From a bacterium (GTDB lineage Bacteria; Bacillota; Clostridia; Oscillospirales; CAG-272), in contig SFZB01000064.1 in assembly GCA_004558975.1 (NCBI GenBank), positions 1 to 5,186 of the forward strand: DNA of 5,186 nucleotides, read 5' to 3'. Numbering within the stretch: the first letter of the stretch is position 1; each line of letters begins with the position of its first letter. The notes below the pieces were generated by a model. That model saw only the letters and a program-made list of their open reading frames with translations. It made no database searches and was not told the DNA's origin. Position numbers and translations under genes: made by a program. Positions 1 through 5,186 of the stretch are shown piece by piece.

Positions 1-318
1 TTCATACTTTTCGTACACCTCCAATGCTTTTTTCACAGTATCGTCAAATTCGTCTTTCCCGTAGGCAGTCTTTATAATATTTTCTTGAACATCGACATAC
101 GCGCACCCGTCGCGACCATAGTAGCGTTCCCTTTTTCCATGCCATCCGGTAGCGGAAAATTTTGCGCTTTTTATAAATTCAACCGCTTCGTCTTTTGTTA
201 CATTGTGCGCTCTTTGCTGAATGTGCTTCTCGTCAAGTTCAAGCCTTGAAGTGTCAATCGGTCTCGGAACGAGATTGATTTTCTCGCATTTGATACCGCA
301 CTCCTTGATCTCTTTTAT
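1..318 (-). other. Putative BECR-type nuclease/toxin-like C-terminal domain of the minor capsid protein (partial)
   Basis: This covers residues 413-518 of the minor capsid protein. The segment has a short helix with a conserved-looking His and Arg (HIQQRAH, 444-450), a second helix (TKDEAVEFI), then alternating hydrophobic strands (RYYGRDGCAYVDV, then NIIKTAYG) and a final helix starting DEFDDTVKKALE. This helix-helix-strand order with an Asp-Phe-Asp turn is what I expect of the phage Barnase-EndoU-ColicinE5/D-RelE-like (PBECR) nucleases described as fusions to phage head and polyvalent proteins. I cannot name the subfamily or assign catalytic residues. G+C by hand count is 129 of 300 in bases 1-300, against 79 of 120 in bases 841-960. 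It could instead be an uncharacterised capsid accessory domain. Confidence 0.5.
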
Positions 319-1554
319 TATAGCCTCTTCGCGCTGTTTTGTCAACGCTTTCTTGTTCGCCCAAACCACCTTCCCGCTGACGCTTTTTCCGAAATTTTTG
401 ATTCCGTTTTCGGTCGCGGTCGAAAAGACCTGTTCGCGGGTGCGGTCGCGGTCGAGACCCGCTTTTTTGCAAAAGTCCGCAAGGCGGGCTTCCTGCGTCT
501 TTAACTTCACGGAGCGCGCGGAAAATTCGGCTTTGTCGGCGGAAAGCTTGATCGGGTCTTTTTCGTTCTTCGAAAGCTCGTCGAGGGCGACAAGCTCGCG
601 TTTGGTCTTGCGCACGGCGCGCTCATAGCCGCGCTGTTTTTGGATCGCTTCGTAAAGCGGCAATTTCTCGCCGTCTACCGTGACCGTCTCCCGCGCCATC
701 TCCGCAAGCTCCTCGTCGGTGTACGAACGGGGGGTACCTTCGATATAGGGGTACCAGTTATGGCGGCAATTTGCCCCCATGAAGCCCCGCACGTCGCCGT
801 ATCCGATATCGGCGGGCGAAAGATAGCCCTTCCGACCCGACATTGACACGATCTTGCCCTGCCACACGGCGTGCTCGGGTCGTGCGCCCGCGTGCGCCGT
901 GATCTCGCGAAGGTCAAGCTCCAATTCCTCCCCGACGGTATCGGCGATCTTGCCCGCCGTCCCGTTGGTTCCCGTCAGCACCGCGCGGCGGACGGCGACG
1001 TCGAGGCTGTCGACGTGTCCCGACGGATACACGACGGTAAGATCCTTCCCCGCCGCCGAAAGAACCGCCGAGCGGATCGCCTCGTCGTACGAAAAAGCGC
1101 CCGACACTACCTTCTGATGGGCGATATCCGCCGCGAAGATGTACGCAGTCTGCGCCGTCACGGCGGTGGTCTTCGTAAGGTTCGCCGCCTCGGTCACGGT
1201 CTTCGACAGCGCCGCGCGGATCGTCTTATGCAGGGCGGGCGAGAGATTTTCGATCTTCTCCCCCGTCGCCGTGCAGAGAGCTTCGGCGCGTTCGGTCATC
1301 TCGATCTCGGCGTTTTCGAACACGCGGGCGATCTCGGCTTTTTGTTTTCCCGTGCGCTTTGCAATCTCGGAAAGAATCTCTTCGTAAAGCTTTCCCGTCT
1401 GAAGGAGCTTTTCGGTCTGCCACTCGGCGGTGAGGGTGAGCGAAAAGTCGGTCTTTTGAAGCCGGCGCACGATATCGCGCAATATTTCCTCCTGAAGCTC
1501 CTTATGCACCGAAAGGAGTGAAAGATTCACGTCGTAAAATTCGGGCGGGATCAT
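1..1554 (-). CDS. Phage minor capsid / head morphogenesis protein (Phage_min_cap2-like) with C-terminal nuclease/toxin-like domain; 3' end outside window
   Basis: Reading from the ATG at 1554, the frame stays open for 518 codons to the left edge, so the C-terminus is missing. The ATG overlaps the portal stop as ATGA, which implies translational coupling; no strong ribosome site is visible. Residues 1-170 are helical and charged. Residues 171-199 (DLTVVYPSG, then VDSLDVAVRRAVLTGTNGT) and 218-270 (HAGARPEHAVWQGK, then GANCRHNWYP) are the signatures of Firmicutes minor capsid protein 2, related to SPP1 gp7-type head morphogenesis proteins that sit near the portal and enter the procapsid in low copy. 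Residues 285-400 are Lys/Glu/Arg-rich and probably helical. From about residue 413 comes a distinct segment (HIQQRAHNVTKDEAVEFI at 444-461, YYGRDGCAYVDV at 478-489, KTAYGKDEFDD at 495-505) resembling BECR-fold nuclease domains found on phage head proteins. The core assignment is firm; the tail domain is inferred from pattern only. Confidence 0.9.
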   Translation of the reverse strand, partial: MIPPEFYDVNLSLLSVHKELQEEILRDIVRRLQKTDFSLTLTAEWQTEKLLQTGKLYEEILSEIAKRTGKQKAEIARVFENAEIEMTERAEALCTATGEKIENLSPALHKTIRAALSKTVTEAANLTKTTAVTAQTAYIFAADIAHQKVVSGAFSYDEAIRSAVLSAAGKDLTVVYPSGHVDSLDVAVRRAVLTGTNGTAGKIADTVGEELELDLREITAHAGARPEHAVWQGKIVSMSGRKGYLSPADIGYGDVRGFMGANCRHNWYPYIEGTPRSYTDEELAEMARETVTVDGEKLPLYEAIQKQRGYERAVRKTKRELVALDELSKNEKDPIKLSADKAEFSARSVKLKTQEARLADFCKKAGLDRDRTREQVFSTATENGIKNFGKSVSGKVVWANKKALTKQREEAIIKEIKECGIKCEKINLVPRPIDTSRLELDEKHIQQRAHNVTKDEAVEFIKSAKFSATGWHGKRERYYGRDGCAYVDVQENIIKTAYGKDEFDDTVKKALEVYEKYE

Positions 1555-2900
1555 TCTTCGGCAGCGCCGTCCCCGTCGCCCTCCGCAAGCACCGCCCGTG
1601 CTTTCTCTTCGGTCTCGCCGTACCATTTGGCGCGGTATTCCCATTTCGGCATGACCCCGAGCGAAACGTCGAGGCGGTCGTCGGCTTTCTGCGCCGTTTT
1701 GTCCTGTATGATGCTGTCGTCGAAATCGACGCGCAACGCGCAGGTGTCGTACGCTTTGTACCCGCCGAGAAAGAGGATCGCGCGGGCGATCGTCTCGAGA
1801 GCGTGCTCAAGCACTTTTCGGTGCTTTTCAAGATTCTGGTACAGCACCGAATTTTCCGAAATGACCTCGGTCGCGGTCTTAACGCCCGCGTTCGAATCGA
1901 CGCAGAAGCGGTGCGTGCCCAGTCCGCAGCGGTCGGAGAGAAGGTCGATCTGCTCGCGAAGCGCCGCGATATGTTCGTTCGCCCGCAGATGCGGGTCGGT
2001 CTCGGTCAGCTTCTGATCCTCGGGCACGGCGTAGAACGCCACGTCGTTCTCGTCGAAAACGGGGCGGGTCGTGCCGTCCTCGTCGGTCATCATCCGCGCC
2101 ATGGTCACGGGGATCATGATGCGCTTAAGACCGAGCTGAAAATCGTTGCAGAAGCTGTCGAACACAAGATCGCACCCGCACAAATTGTCGATCGCCCCCG
2201 CAAAGACCGAAGCGCCGAGGGGCGAGCCCAGCTCAACCTTGTTCACGACGTTCGGCGTGACGACCGCGAAAAGGCGCACTTTACTTCGCACCTCGGGCAA
2301 AACGCCGTCGGGAAGCGGCATTTCCTCGCCCCCTTCGCCGAAAAAGGCGTTGCGGATGCGGTAAGAGCCGTCCTTTTCGCACGTGTGCGCCTGAACGTAA
2401 AGGACCGTCTTTCCGTCTCGGAAAAGACGCGAGCAAAAGGCGCATTCGGTGATCTCGTTTCCCCGCATTCCGAGCGGGAAAATCGAATCGGCGCGGATAA
2501 AATCGACCGTGATCTTCCCTGCACTCACGTTCACCGCGAAAGCCCCCGTACCGAGGGCAAAGGTAAGCTCCATAAGGCGGTTGCCGTACACCGAAAAAGC
2601 GTTGTCCGAAAGAACGCGGGCGATGAGCTTTTCCGCCCGTTCCTCCTCGGCGCGCACGACGGTCTTTTCGTTGAGCAATAGATTTGCCCAGTCCTCGCAC
2701 ACCCGCTGTGCCATATTCAGGCTCTTGCGGCGGCGGGAGAGCGTCCGCTTGCCGTTATACACATTGTAGTGGTGAAATTCGCGGTCTTCCCCCTCGTACC
2801 AGCCCCGCCAGTACGGAATTTTGGCGTAGACCGCGCTCTCGACGGGCAAAAGCCCCATCTTCGAAAGAGCGGCGCGCGCCGCGTCGAAATTACTTTGCAT
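1551..2900 (-). CDS. Phage portal protein (SPP1 gp6-like)
   Basis: A 449-residue portal subunit, the usual length for the SPP1 gp6-like family. Twelve copies form the ring at one capsid vertex through which TerL pumps DNA and to which the head-tail connector binds. Visible family features are the N-terminal HHYNVYNGKRTLSRRRKSL at residues 43-61 followed by MAQRVCEDWANLLLNEK (63-79), the stretch GVKTATEVISENSVLYQNL (339-357) leading into a long helix that would line the crown or channel, and KWEYRAKWYGETEEKA (419-434) near the C-terminus before an acidic Gly/Asp/Glu tail. I choose the ATG at 2900, because GGAGGA at 2913-2908 lies 7 bases before it; the in-frame TTG at 2915 adjoins that ribosome site and would leave it unused. 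The start overlaps the terminase stop by 11 bases and the stop overlaps the minor capsid start by 4. Confidence 0.93.
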   Translation of the reverse strand: MQSNFDAARAALSKMGLLPVESAVYAKIPYWRGWYEGEDREFHHYNVYNGKRTLSRRRKSLNMAQRVCEDWANLLLNEKTVVRAEEERAEKLIARVLSDNAFSVYGNRLMELTFALGTGAFAVNVSAGKITVDFIRADSIFPLGMRGNEITECAFCSRLFRDGKTVLYVQAHTCEKDGSYRIRNAFFGEGGEEMPLPDGVLPEVRSKVRLFAVVTPNVVNKVELGSPLGASVFAGAIDNLCGCDLVFDSFCNDFQLGLKRIMIPVTMARMMTDEDGTTRPVFDENDVAFYAVPEDQKLTETDPHLRANEHIAALREQIDLLSDRCGLGTHRFCVDSNAGVKTATEVISENSVLYQNLEKHRKVLEHALETIARAILFLGGYKAYDTCALRVDFDDSIIQDKTAQKADDRLDVSLGVMPKWEYRAKWYGETEEKARAVLAEGDGDGAAEE

Positions 2901-4143
2901 TCTGTATTCCTCCAAGATCGATCATATCGCGCATGAACGGCTCGGCGCTGTATTCAAGGCTGTCGAGACTGTCGATATTCGTACTGCCGTCGTCGAGCCG
3001 TTCCGTCACGTTTTCCGACTTCTTCCAAACCGCCGAGCAAAGAGCGTCGATGAGCGCGGGACACGATTCCGAGACGAAAAAGCGCCTCTGCGCCATCATG
3101 CTTTGAAAAAAACGGACGCGGTTCACGACCGCGCCTTTCTCGGCGTTCTTGATCTCGATCGGTATTTTCGACCGCACGCACGCCGCCGAAAGCCCGCGGA
3201 TGAGCGTCGTCTCGGCGCTGTCGCAAAAGGCGGTGAAAACGGGAACTCTTTTCGACGCCTTCCGCACGAACGCGATAAATTCTTCCTCCAGCTCATTCGG
3301 CGTGATCTGCTTTTTCAAATACCGCTCGTCGAGCGCGTAAAGCTTCCGAAGCCCCCGCGAAAAACCCGTGAGCGTGAAGGAATGCGCCGAGCCGTTGCCG
3401 CCGAAATCGACGCCGACCGTCGCAAAATGCACGTCGTCGGGGATCTTTTCGCGCGGCAGTAAAAAAGCCGACGGATCGTCGGCAAATTGGCGGTAAATAA
3501 TACCCTCGGCGGCTTTCCAAAGTCCTAAAATAAAGCGCTCGTAGTAAACCGTGCCGCGAAGCTCGTTTTCGAGGTTTTCAACGAAATCGGGGCTCAGCTT
3601 CGGATTGTCGTACAAAGTGTAGCGCTGACAGTAAAGGTCGACCTTTTTCTCGGGCGACTCGTCGATAAAGCGCTTTAACCAATGCTTCGGCGCGTCGGGG
3701 TTGCACGTGCCGTCGAACAGGCTGTTCGGGGCGGAAAGACGGGTCTTTAACATCGAAAAGACCTCCTCGTTCCACGTCGTGACCTCGTCGCCGTAGCAAT
3801 ATTGAATTTCCGACCCCTGTATTTTCGACACCTGACTTACCCGATCGGCGCCCAGCGCGTAGCATTTCCGACCGAAAAGGCGCACCGTGTTGTTCGACGC
3901 GATGTTGCCGACCAAAGACGGCGACCAGATGTCCCGAAGCGGGTCTAAGATGTTTCTTGAAAGCGTCGACTGCGTGTTGCCGAGCAGGACGATCAGTCCT
4001 TTTCCCGTGCAGGCGCGGATGCGCTTCGGGAGAAGATAATAGTCGAGAAAAGTCTTGCCCGAGCGCGTCGCGCCCGTTTTGATGTTCCAGCGGTGGTGCG
4101 CTTCGTTCCAGTATTCACGCTGTTTTTCGGTAAAATCAAGCAT
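2890..4143 (-). CDS. terL: Terminase large subunit, PBSX-type (Terminase_3-like)
   Basis: A 417-residue packaging motor, within the normal size for the PBSX-type family. It uses ATP to translocate DNA through the portal and cuts the concatemer. The N-terminal ATPase has Walker A GATRSGKT at residues 24-31, Walker B YCYGDE with D119 and E120, and a coupling motif around TCNPD (146-150). The C-terminal RNase H-like nuclease has its metal-binding acidic residues in GVDFGG (D246), AFCDSAE (D308) and the late NIDSLDSLEY motif (D391 or D394). All expected catalytic residues are present, so the enzyme looks intact. The ATG at 4143 overlaps the small-subunit stop by 8 bases; a G-rich stretch precedes it but there is no clear ribosome site, so coupling to terS is likely. 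The gene lies directly between terS and portal, as usual. Confidence 0.96.
   Translation of the reverse strand: MLDFTEKQREYWNEAHHRWNIKTGATRSGKTFLDYYLLPKRIRACTGKGLIVLLGNTQSTLSRNILDPLRDIWSPSLVGNIASNNTVRLFGRKCYALGADRVSQVSKIQGSEIQYCYGDEVTTWNEEVFSMLKTRLSAPNSLFDGTCNPDAPKHWLKRFIDESPEKKVDLYCQRYTLYDNPKLSPDFVENLENELRGTVYYERFILGLWKAAEGIIYRQFADDPSAFLLPREKIPDDVHFATVGVDFGGNGSAHSFTLTGFSRGLRKLYALDERYLKKQITPNELEEEFIAFVRKASKRVPVFTAFCDSAETTLIRGLSAACVRSKIPIEIKNAEKGAVVNRVRFFQSMMAQRRFFVSESCPALIDALCSAVWKKSENVTERLDDGSTNIDSLDSLEYSAEPFMRDMIDLGGIQNAK
2908..2913 (-). promoter_or_regulatory. Ribosome binding site of the portal gene
   Basis: GGAGGA on the minus strand, 7 bases before the ATG at 2900 and inside the last codons of the terminase gene. 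It decides the portal start: the in-frame TTG at 2915-2913 shares its last base with this site, so initiation there would need another site, and none is visible. Confidence 0.8.
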
Positions 4144-4588
4144 GCCCGTCCCCGCCTCTCGTCATAGTCTTGTCAAGCGACAAAATGACCGAATCGAGCT
4201 TTGACAGCACGTCCGCCGTCGCTTCGTCCTCCTCGCGCCAGCCCTTGAAGTTGCGCTCGAGCGTGAAGCGCGCCCCCTGAAAGCCGTCCTTGTCGAAAAG
4301 GCGCGATTCGGCGTATTCCTCCACGCGGGCTTTCGCGCGCGTTACGGTGTCCTTGAACGCTTTCCGACCCTGATAATTCAAAAGGGCTTGCCTTCCCCCG
4401 AAGCCGAGAAAAAGCGCAAGCCCCGTCACGGTGGGAGGGTGCGCACCGGTAAGAACGGGTTTTCCGTACTTGTCGGTCAGAACGTGCCCGTCTTCGTCGC
4501 AAAGCGGTTTTCCTTCACAGTCGGCGAAATATTCGTCGATCTTTTTTTGCATTTCGTCCGCGCTCCCATAGATCATCGACCTCCCCAT
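4136..4588 (-). CDS. terS: Terminase small subunit (gp3-like DNA-packaging protein)
   Basis: A 150-residue protein that recognises the packaging site on phage DNA, assembles as a ring and passes DNA to TerL. It opens with MGRSMIYGSADEMQKKIDEYF, then a Gly/Asp-rich segment (residues 25-48) and PPTVTGLALFLGFGGRQ (51-67), which looks like the DNA-binding helix-turn-helix. This is followed by LLNYQ, a helical stretch with AKARVEEYAE (85-94), LFDKDGFQGARF (97-108) and NFKGW (113-117). This order is typical of the P22 gp3-like family seen in many Firmicutes prophages. The C-terminal 25 residues probably contact TerL (inference). I prefer the ATG at 4588, since GGGGGTG lies 5 bases before it and MGR is a common family start. 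An in-frame GTG at 4594 and ATG at 4576 are alternatives. Confidence 0.92.
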   Translation of the reverse strand: MGRSMIYGSADEMQKKIDEYFADCEGKPLCDEDGHVLTDKYGKPVLTGAHPPTVTGLALFLGFGGRQALLNYQGRKAFKDTVTRAKARVEEYAESRLFDKDGFQGARFTLERNFKGWREEDEATADVLSKLDSVILSLDKTMTRGGDGHA

Positions 4589-4593
4589 GCACA

Positions 4594-4600
4594 CACCCCC
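4594..4600 (-). promoter_or_regulatory. Probable ribosome binding site of terS
   Basis: GGGGGTG on the minus strand, one base off GGAGGTG, with a 5-base spacer to the ATG at 4588. It overlaps the alternative GTG codon at 4594, which argues against that start. A second purine run (GGGAGG) inside the coding region lies only 3 bases before the ATG at 4576, a poor spacing. Confidence 0.55.
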
Positions 4601-4630
4601 ATTCTTTTAAAATTTCCCGCCTGCCCATCC

Positions 4631-4650
4631 GCCGGCGATTCAAAACCGGC
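4631..4650 (-). other. Small inverted repeat in the terS leader
   Basis: GCCGG and CCGGC arms (4650-4646 and 4635-4631) enclose a 10-base A+T-rich loop. It would fold as a 5-bp G+C stem in the 5' leader of the packaging transcript, about 40 bases before the terS start. No T run follows, so it is not an intrinsic terminator. Its role is unknown; chance is possible for a 5-bp stem. Confidence 0.4.
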
Positions 4651-4655
4651 ACAAC

Positions 4656-4689
4656 GAAAAAAGAGCGGGGGTCTTCCTCGCTCTTTTTC
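4656..4689 (-). terminator. Strong hairpin with T tract (intrinsic terminator or attenuator)
   Basis: On the minus strand AAAAAGAGCG (4688-4679) pairs perfectly with CGCTCTTTTT (4667-4658). Inside that stem, after an A/C mismatch, two more G-C pairs close a 5-base loop. The descending arm ends in six T. It lies 45 bases after the regulator stop codon and so could end the upstream transcript. On the plus strand it is followed by five T and could work in that direction too, but no plus-strand gene feeds it. It also lies directly downstream of the promoter at 4698-4706, which makes it a possible attenuator for the packaging operon. Confidence 0.8.
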
Positions 4690-4697
4690 ACGGTATC

Positions 4698-4731
4698 ATT
4701 ATAGCACAGGGAAGCGTAACAAAAGTAACAA
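4698..4731 (-). promoter_or_regulatory. Extended -10 promoter for the packaging (late) operon, with direct repeats at the -35 position
   Basis: The minus strand reads TGCTATAAT (4706-4698), a perfect TATAAT preceded by the TG of an extended -10. The predicted transcription start is near 4691. At 17-bp spacing the -35 hexamer would be ACTTTT, a poor match to TTGACA. Two exact copies of TTGTTAC (4731-4725 and 4722-4716), 9 bases apart start to start, flank this position and could bind an activator. The region lies between the regulator stop codon and the hairpin at 4656-4689, and no other convincing promoter is seen before terS. Confidence 0.65.
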
Positions 4732-4733
4732 CT

Positions 4734-5135
4734 TCACTCGTTGCCGCTTTTTATGTACCGATAGCATGCCATTTTAACGCTGCTTGCCGTATTGCCCCCG
4801 CCCATTTTGCGCGCGACGGCATTCCACGATCTTCCGTCGACAAAGCGCAGCCGAAAGATCTGCCGTATGTAGCTTTCGGGGATGGAGGAAATGTATTTTT
4901 CAAGCCGAATGCGTTCGGCAAGCGCGTCGCAGATGTTCTCGGCGATCCGGCGTTCCAGCTCGTCGATCAGCGCGATATACCGCTCGGTGCGGTTTACGAC
5001 CCCGCCCCCGTGCATGGTCGAAAGAGGCGCGCCCGACGGCTTTTCGAACAGCTCCCGCAGCCGATAAAGCCGTTCCCTCTCTTCCTCGATCTCGCGGTTC
5101 AGCCGATAAAGGCGCGACAGTTCTTTTAACGTCAT
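4734..5135 (-). CDS. RinA/ArpU-like (DUF1492-type) phage transcriptional regulator with sigma-region-4-like helix-turn-helix
   Basis: A 133-residue basic protein. Residues 3-31 are a charged helix rich in Glu, Arg and Leu, likely a coiled coil. Residues 35-47 form a Gly-rich linker, 48-80 a second long helix, and 81-128 a sigma-70 region 4-like helix-turn-helix: YISSIPESYIRQIFRLRFV (81-99), DGRSWNAVARKMGG (100-113), then GNTASSVKMACYRYI (114-128). Relatives of this type lie just before terS in many Firmicutes phages, and the RinA/ArpU group activates late or packaging genes. The target here is inferred to be the promoter just beyond its stop codon. The ATG at 5135 has AGGAAAGGA at 5151-5143 with a 7-base spacer. 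The frame stays open to the right edge, so a longer N-terminus cannot be excluded, but this start looks good. It could also be called a sigma factor-like protein. Confidence 0.85.
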   Translation of the reverse strand: MTLKELSRLYRLNREIEEERERLYRLRELFEKPSGAPLSTMHGGGVVNRTERYIALIDELERRIAENICDALAERIRLEKYISSIPESYIRQIFRLRFVDGRSWNAVARKMGGGNTASSVKMACYRYIKSGNE

Positions 5136-5149
5136 GATCTCATCCTTTC

Positions 5150-5186
5150 CTAAAGTTCTTTCGGTTCGAGGTTTTGCGAAGGGGTC
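5150..5186 (-). CDS. Possible C-terminal end of an unidentified upstream phage gene (partial)
   Basis: One minus-strand frame entering from the right edge reads TPSQNLEPKEL and stops at TAG (5152-5150), just before the ribosome site of the regulator. That spacing is typical for compact phage genes. A second frame reads PLRKTSNRKNFRKG and stops at TGA (5142-5140), which would place the regulator's ribosome site inside the upstream gene. Only about 12 to 14 codons are visible, so neither the frame nor the function can be settled. Confidence 0.25.
   Translation of the reverse strand, partial: TPSQNLEPKEL

Noticed and set aside
871..1521. Plus-strand open frame (216 codons) opposite the minor capsid gene
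   Set aside because: The opposite strand encodes the conserved minor capsid core (HAGARPEHAVWQGK, GANCRHNW). The plus-strand product is Arg-rich and low in recognisable structure, as expected of a shadow.
1518..2681. Long plus-strand open frame (387 codons) opposite the portal gene
   Set aside because: It is an exact antisense shadow of a well-supported portal gene in G+C-rich sequence; the translation is Arg/Val/His-rich with no recognisable family motif, and no ribosome site belongs to it.
4574..4594. terS start at GTG 4594 or ATG 4576
   Set aside because: The GTG overlaps the likely ribosome site, and the ATG at 4576 has its purine run only 3 bases upstream and would drop the MGR opening common in this family. 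They remain possible but less likely.
4631..4650. tRNA T-arm or att-site remnant
   Set aside because: A TTCAAAA on the plus strand looks T-loop-like, but the flanking bases do not make a correct 5-bp stem around a 7-base loop and no other tRNA arms are found nearby.
4388..4777. Plus-strand open frame crossing the terS start and the non-coding junction
   Set aside because: It spans the terS 5' end, the hairpin, the promoter and the end of the regulator gene, has no ribosome site or family signal, and runs against all other genes.
1..5186. CRISPR array, insertion sequence, integrase or large structured RNA
   Set aside because: No regularly spaced repeats, transposase motifs or terminal inverted repeats were seen. 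Coding sequence fills the window except for about 145 bases at 4589-4733 and the right edge, leaving no room for a large RNA.

Overview
The window is a stretch of a tailed (double-stranded DNA) phage or prophage, seen from its complementary strand: every gene I can support lies on the minus strand. In transcription order (right to left) the layout is: the last codons of an unidentified gene; a small RinA/ArpU-like (DUF1492-type) late-gene regulator; a short non-coding region with a promoter, a terminator-like hairpin and a second hairpin; terminase small subunit; terminase large subunit; SPP1 gp6-like portal protein; and a minor capsid/head morphogenesis protein that runs off the left edge. 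This is the classic start of the late operon of a headful- or cos-packaging siphovirus-like phage of Firmicutes.

The family assignments, strong GGAGG-type ribosome sites and the RinA/ArpU-terS-terL-portal-minor capsid order point to a Firmicutes host, probably a clostridial one. G+C is high over most of the genes and codon use favours CGC, TCG and GCG. No integrase, att site or host gene is present, so prophage and free phage cannot be told apart. The packaging and portal genes overlap by 4 to 11 bases and are probably translationally coupled.

The genes form one assembly line. The regulator probably switches on the late genes; TerS recognises phage DNA; TerL cuts and pumps it; the portal is the channel; the minor capsid protein completes the head around the portal.

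Two things stand out. First, the minor capsid protein (518 codons in the window, no stop) continues past its normal conserved core into an A+T-rich C-terminal segment that looks like a small nuclease/toxin domain of the BECR type, with codon use unlike the rest of the gene. Second, the only convincing promoter for the packaging operon lies directly downstream of the regulator gene, has an extended -10 but no good -35, carries a 7-base direct repeat around the -35 position, and runs within a few bases into a terminator-like hairpin. That arrangement suggests activator- or antitermination-controlled late transcription.
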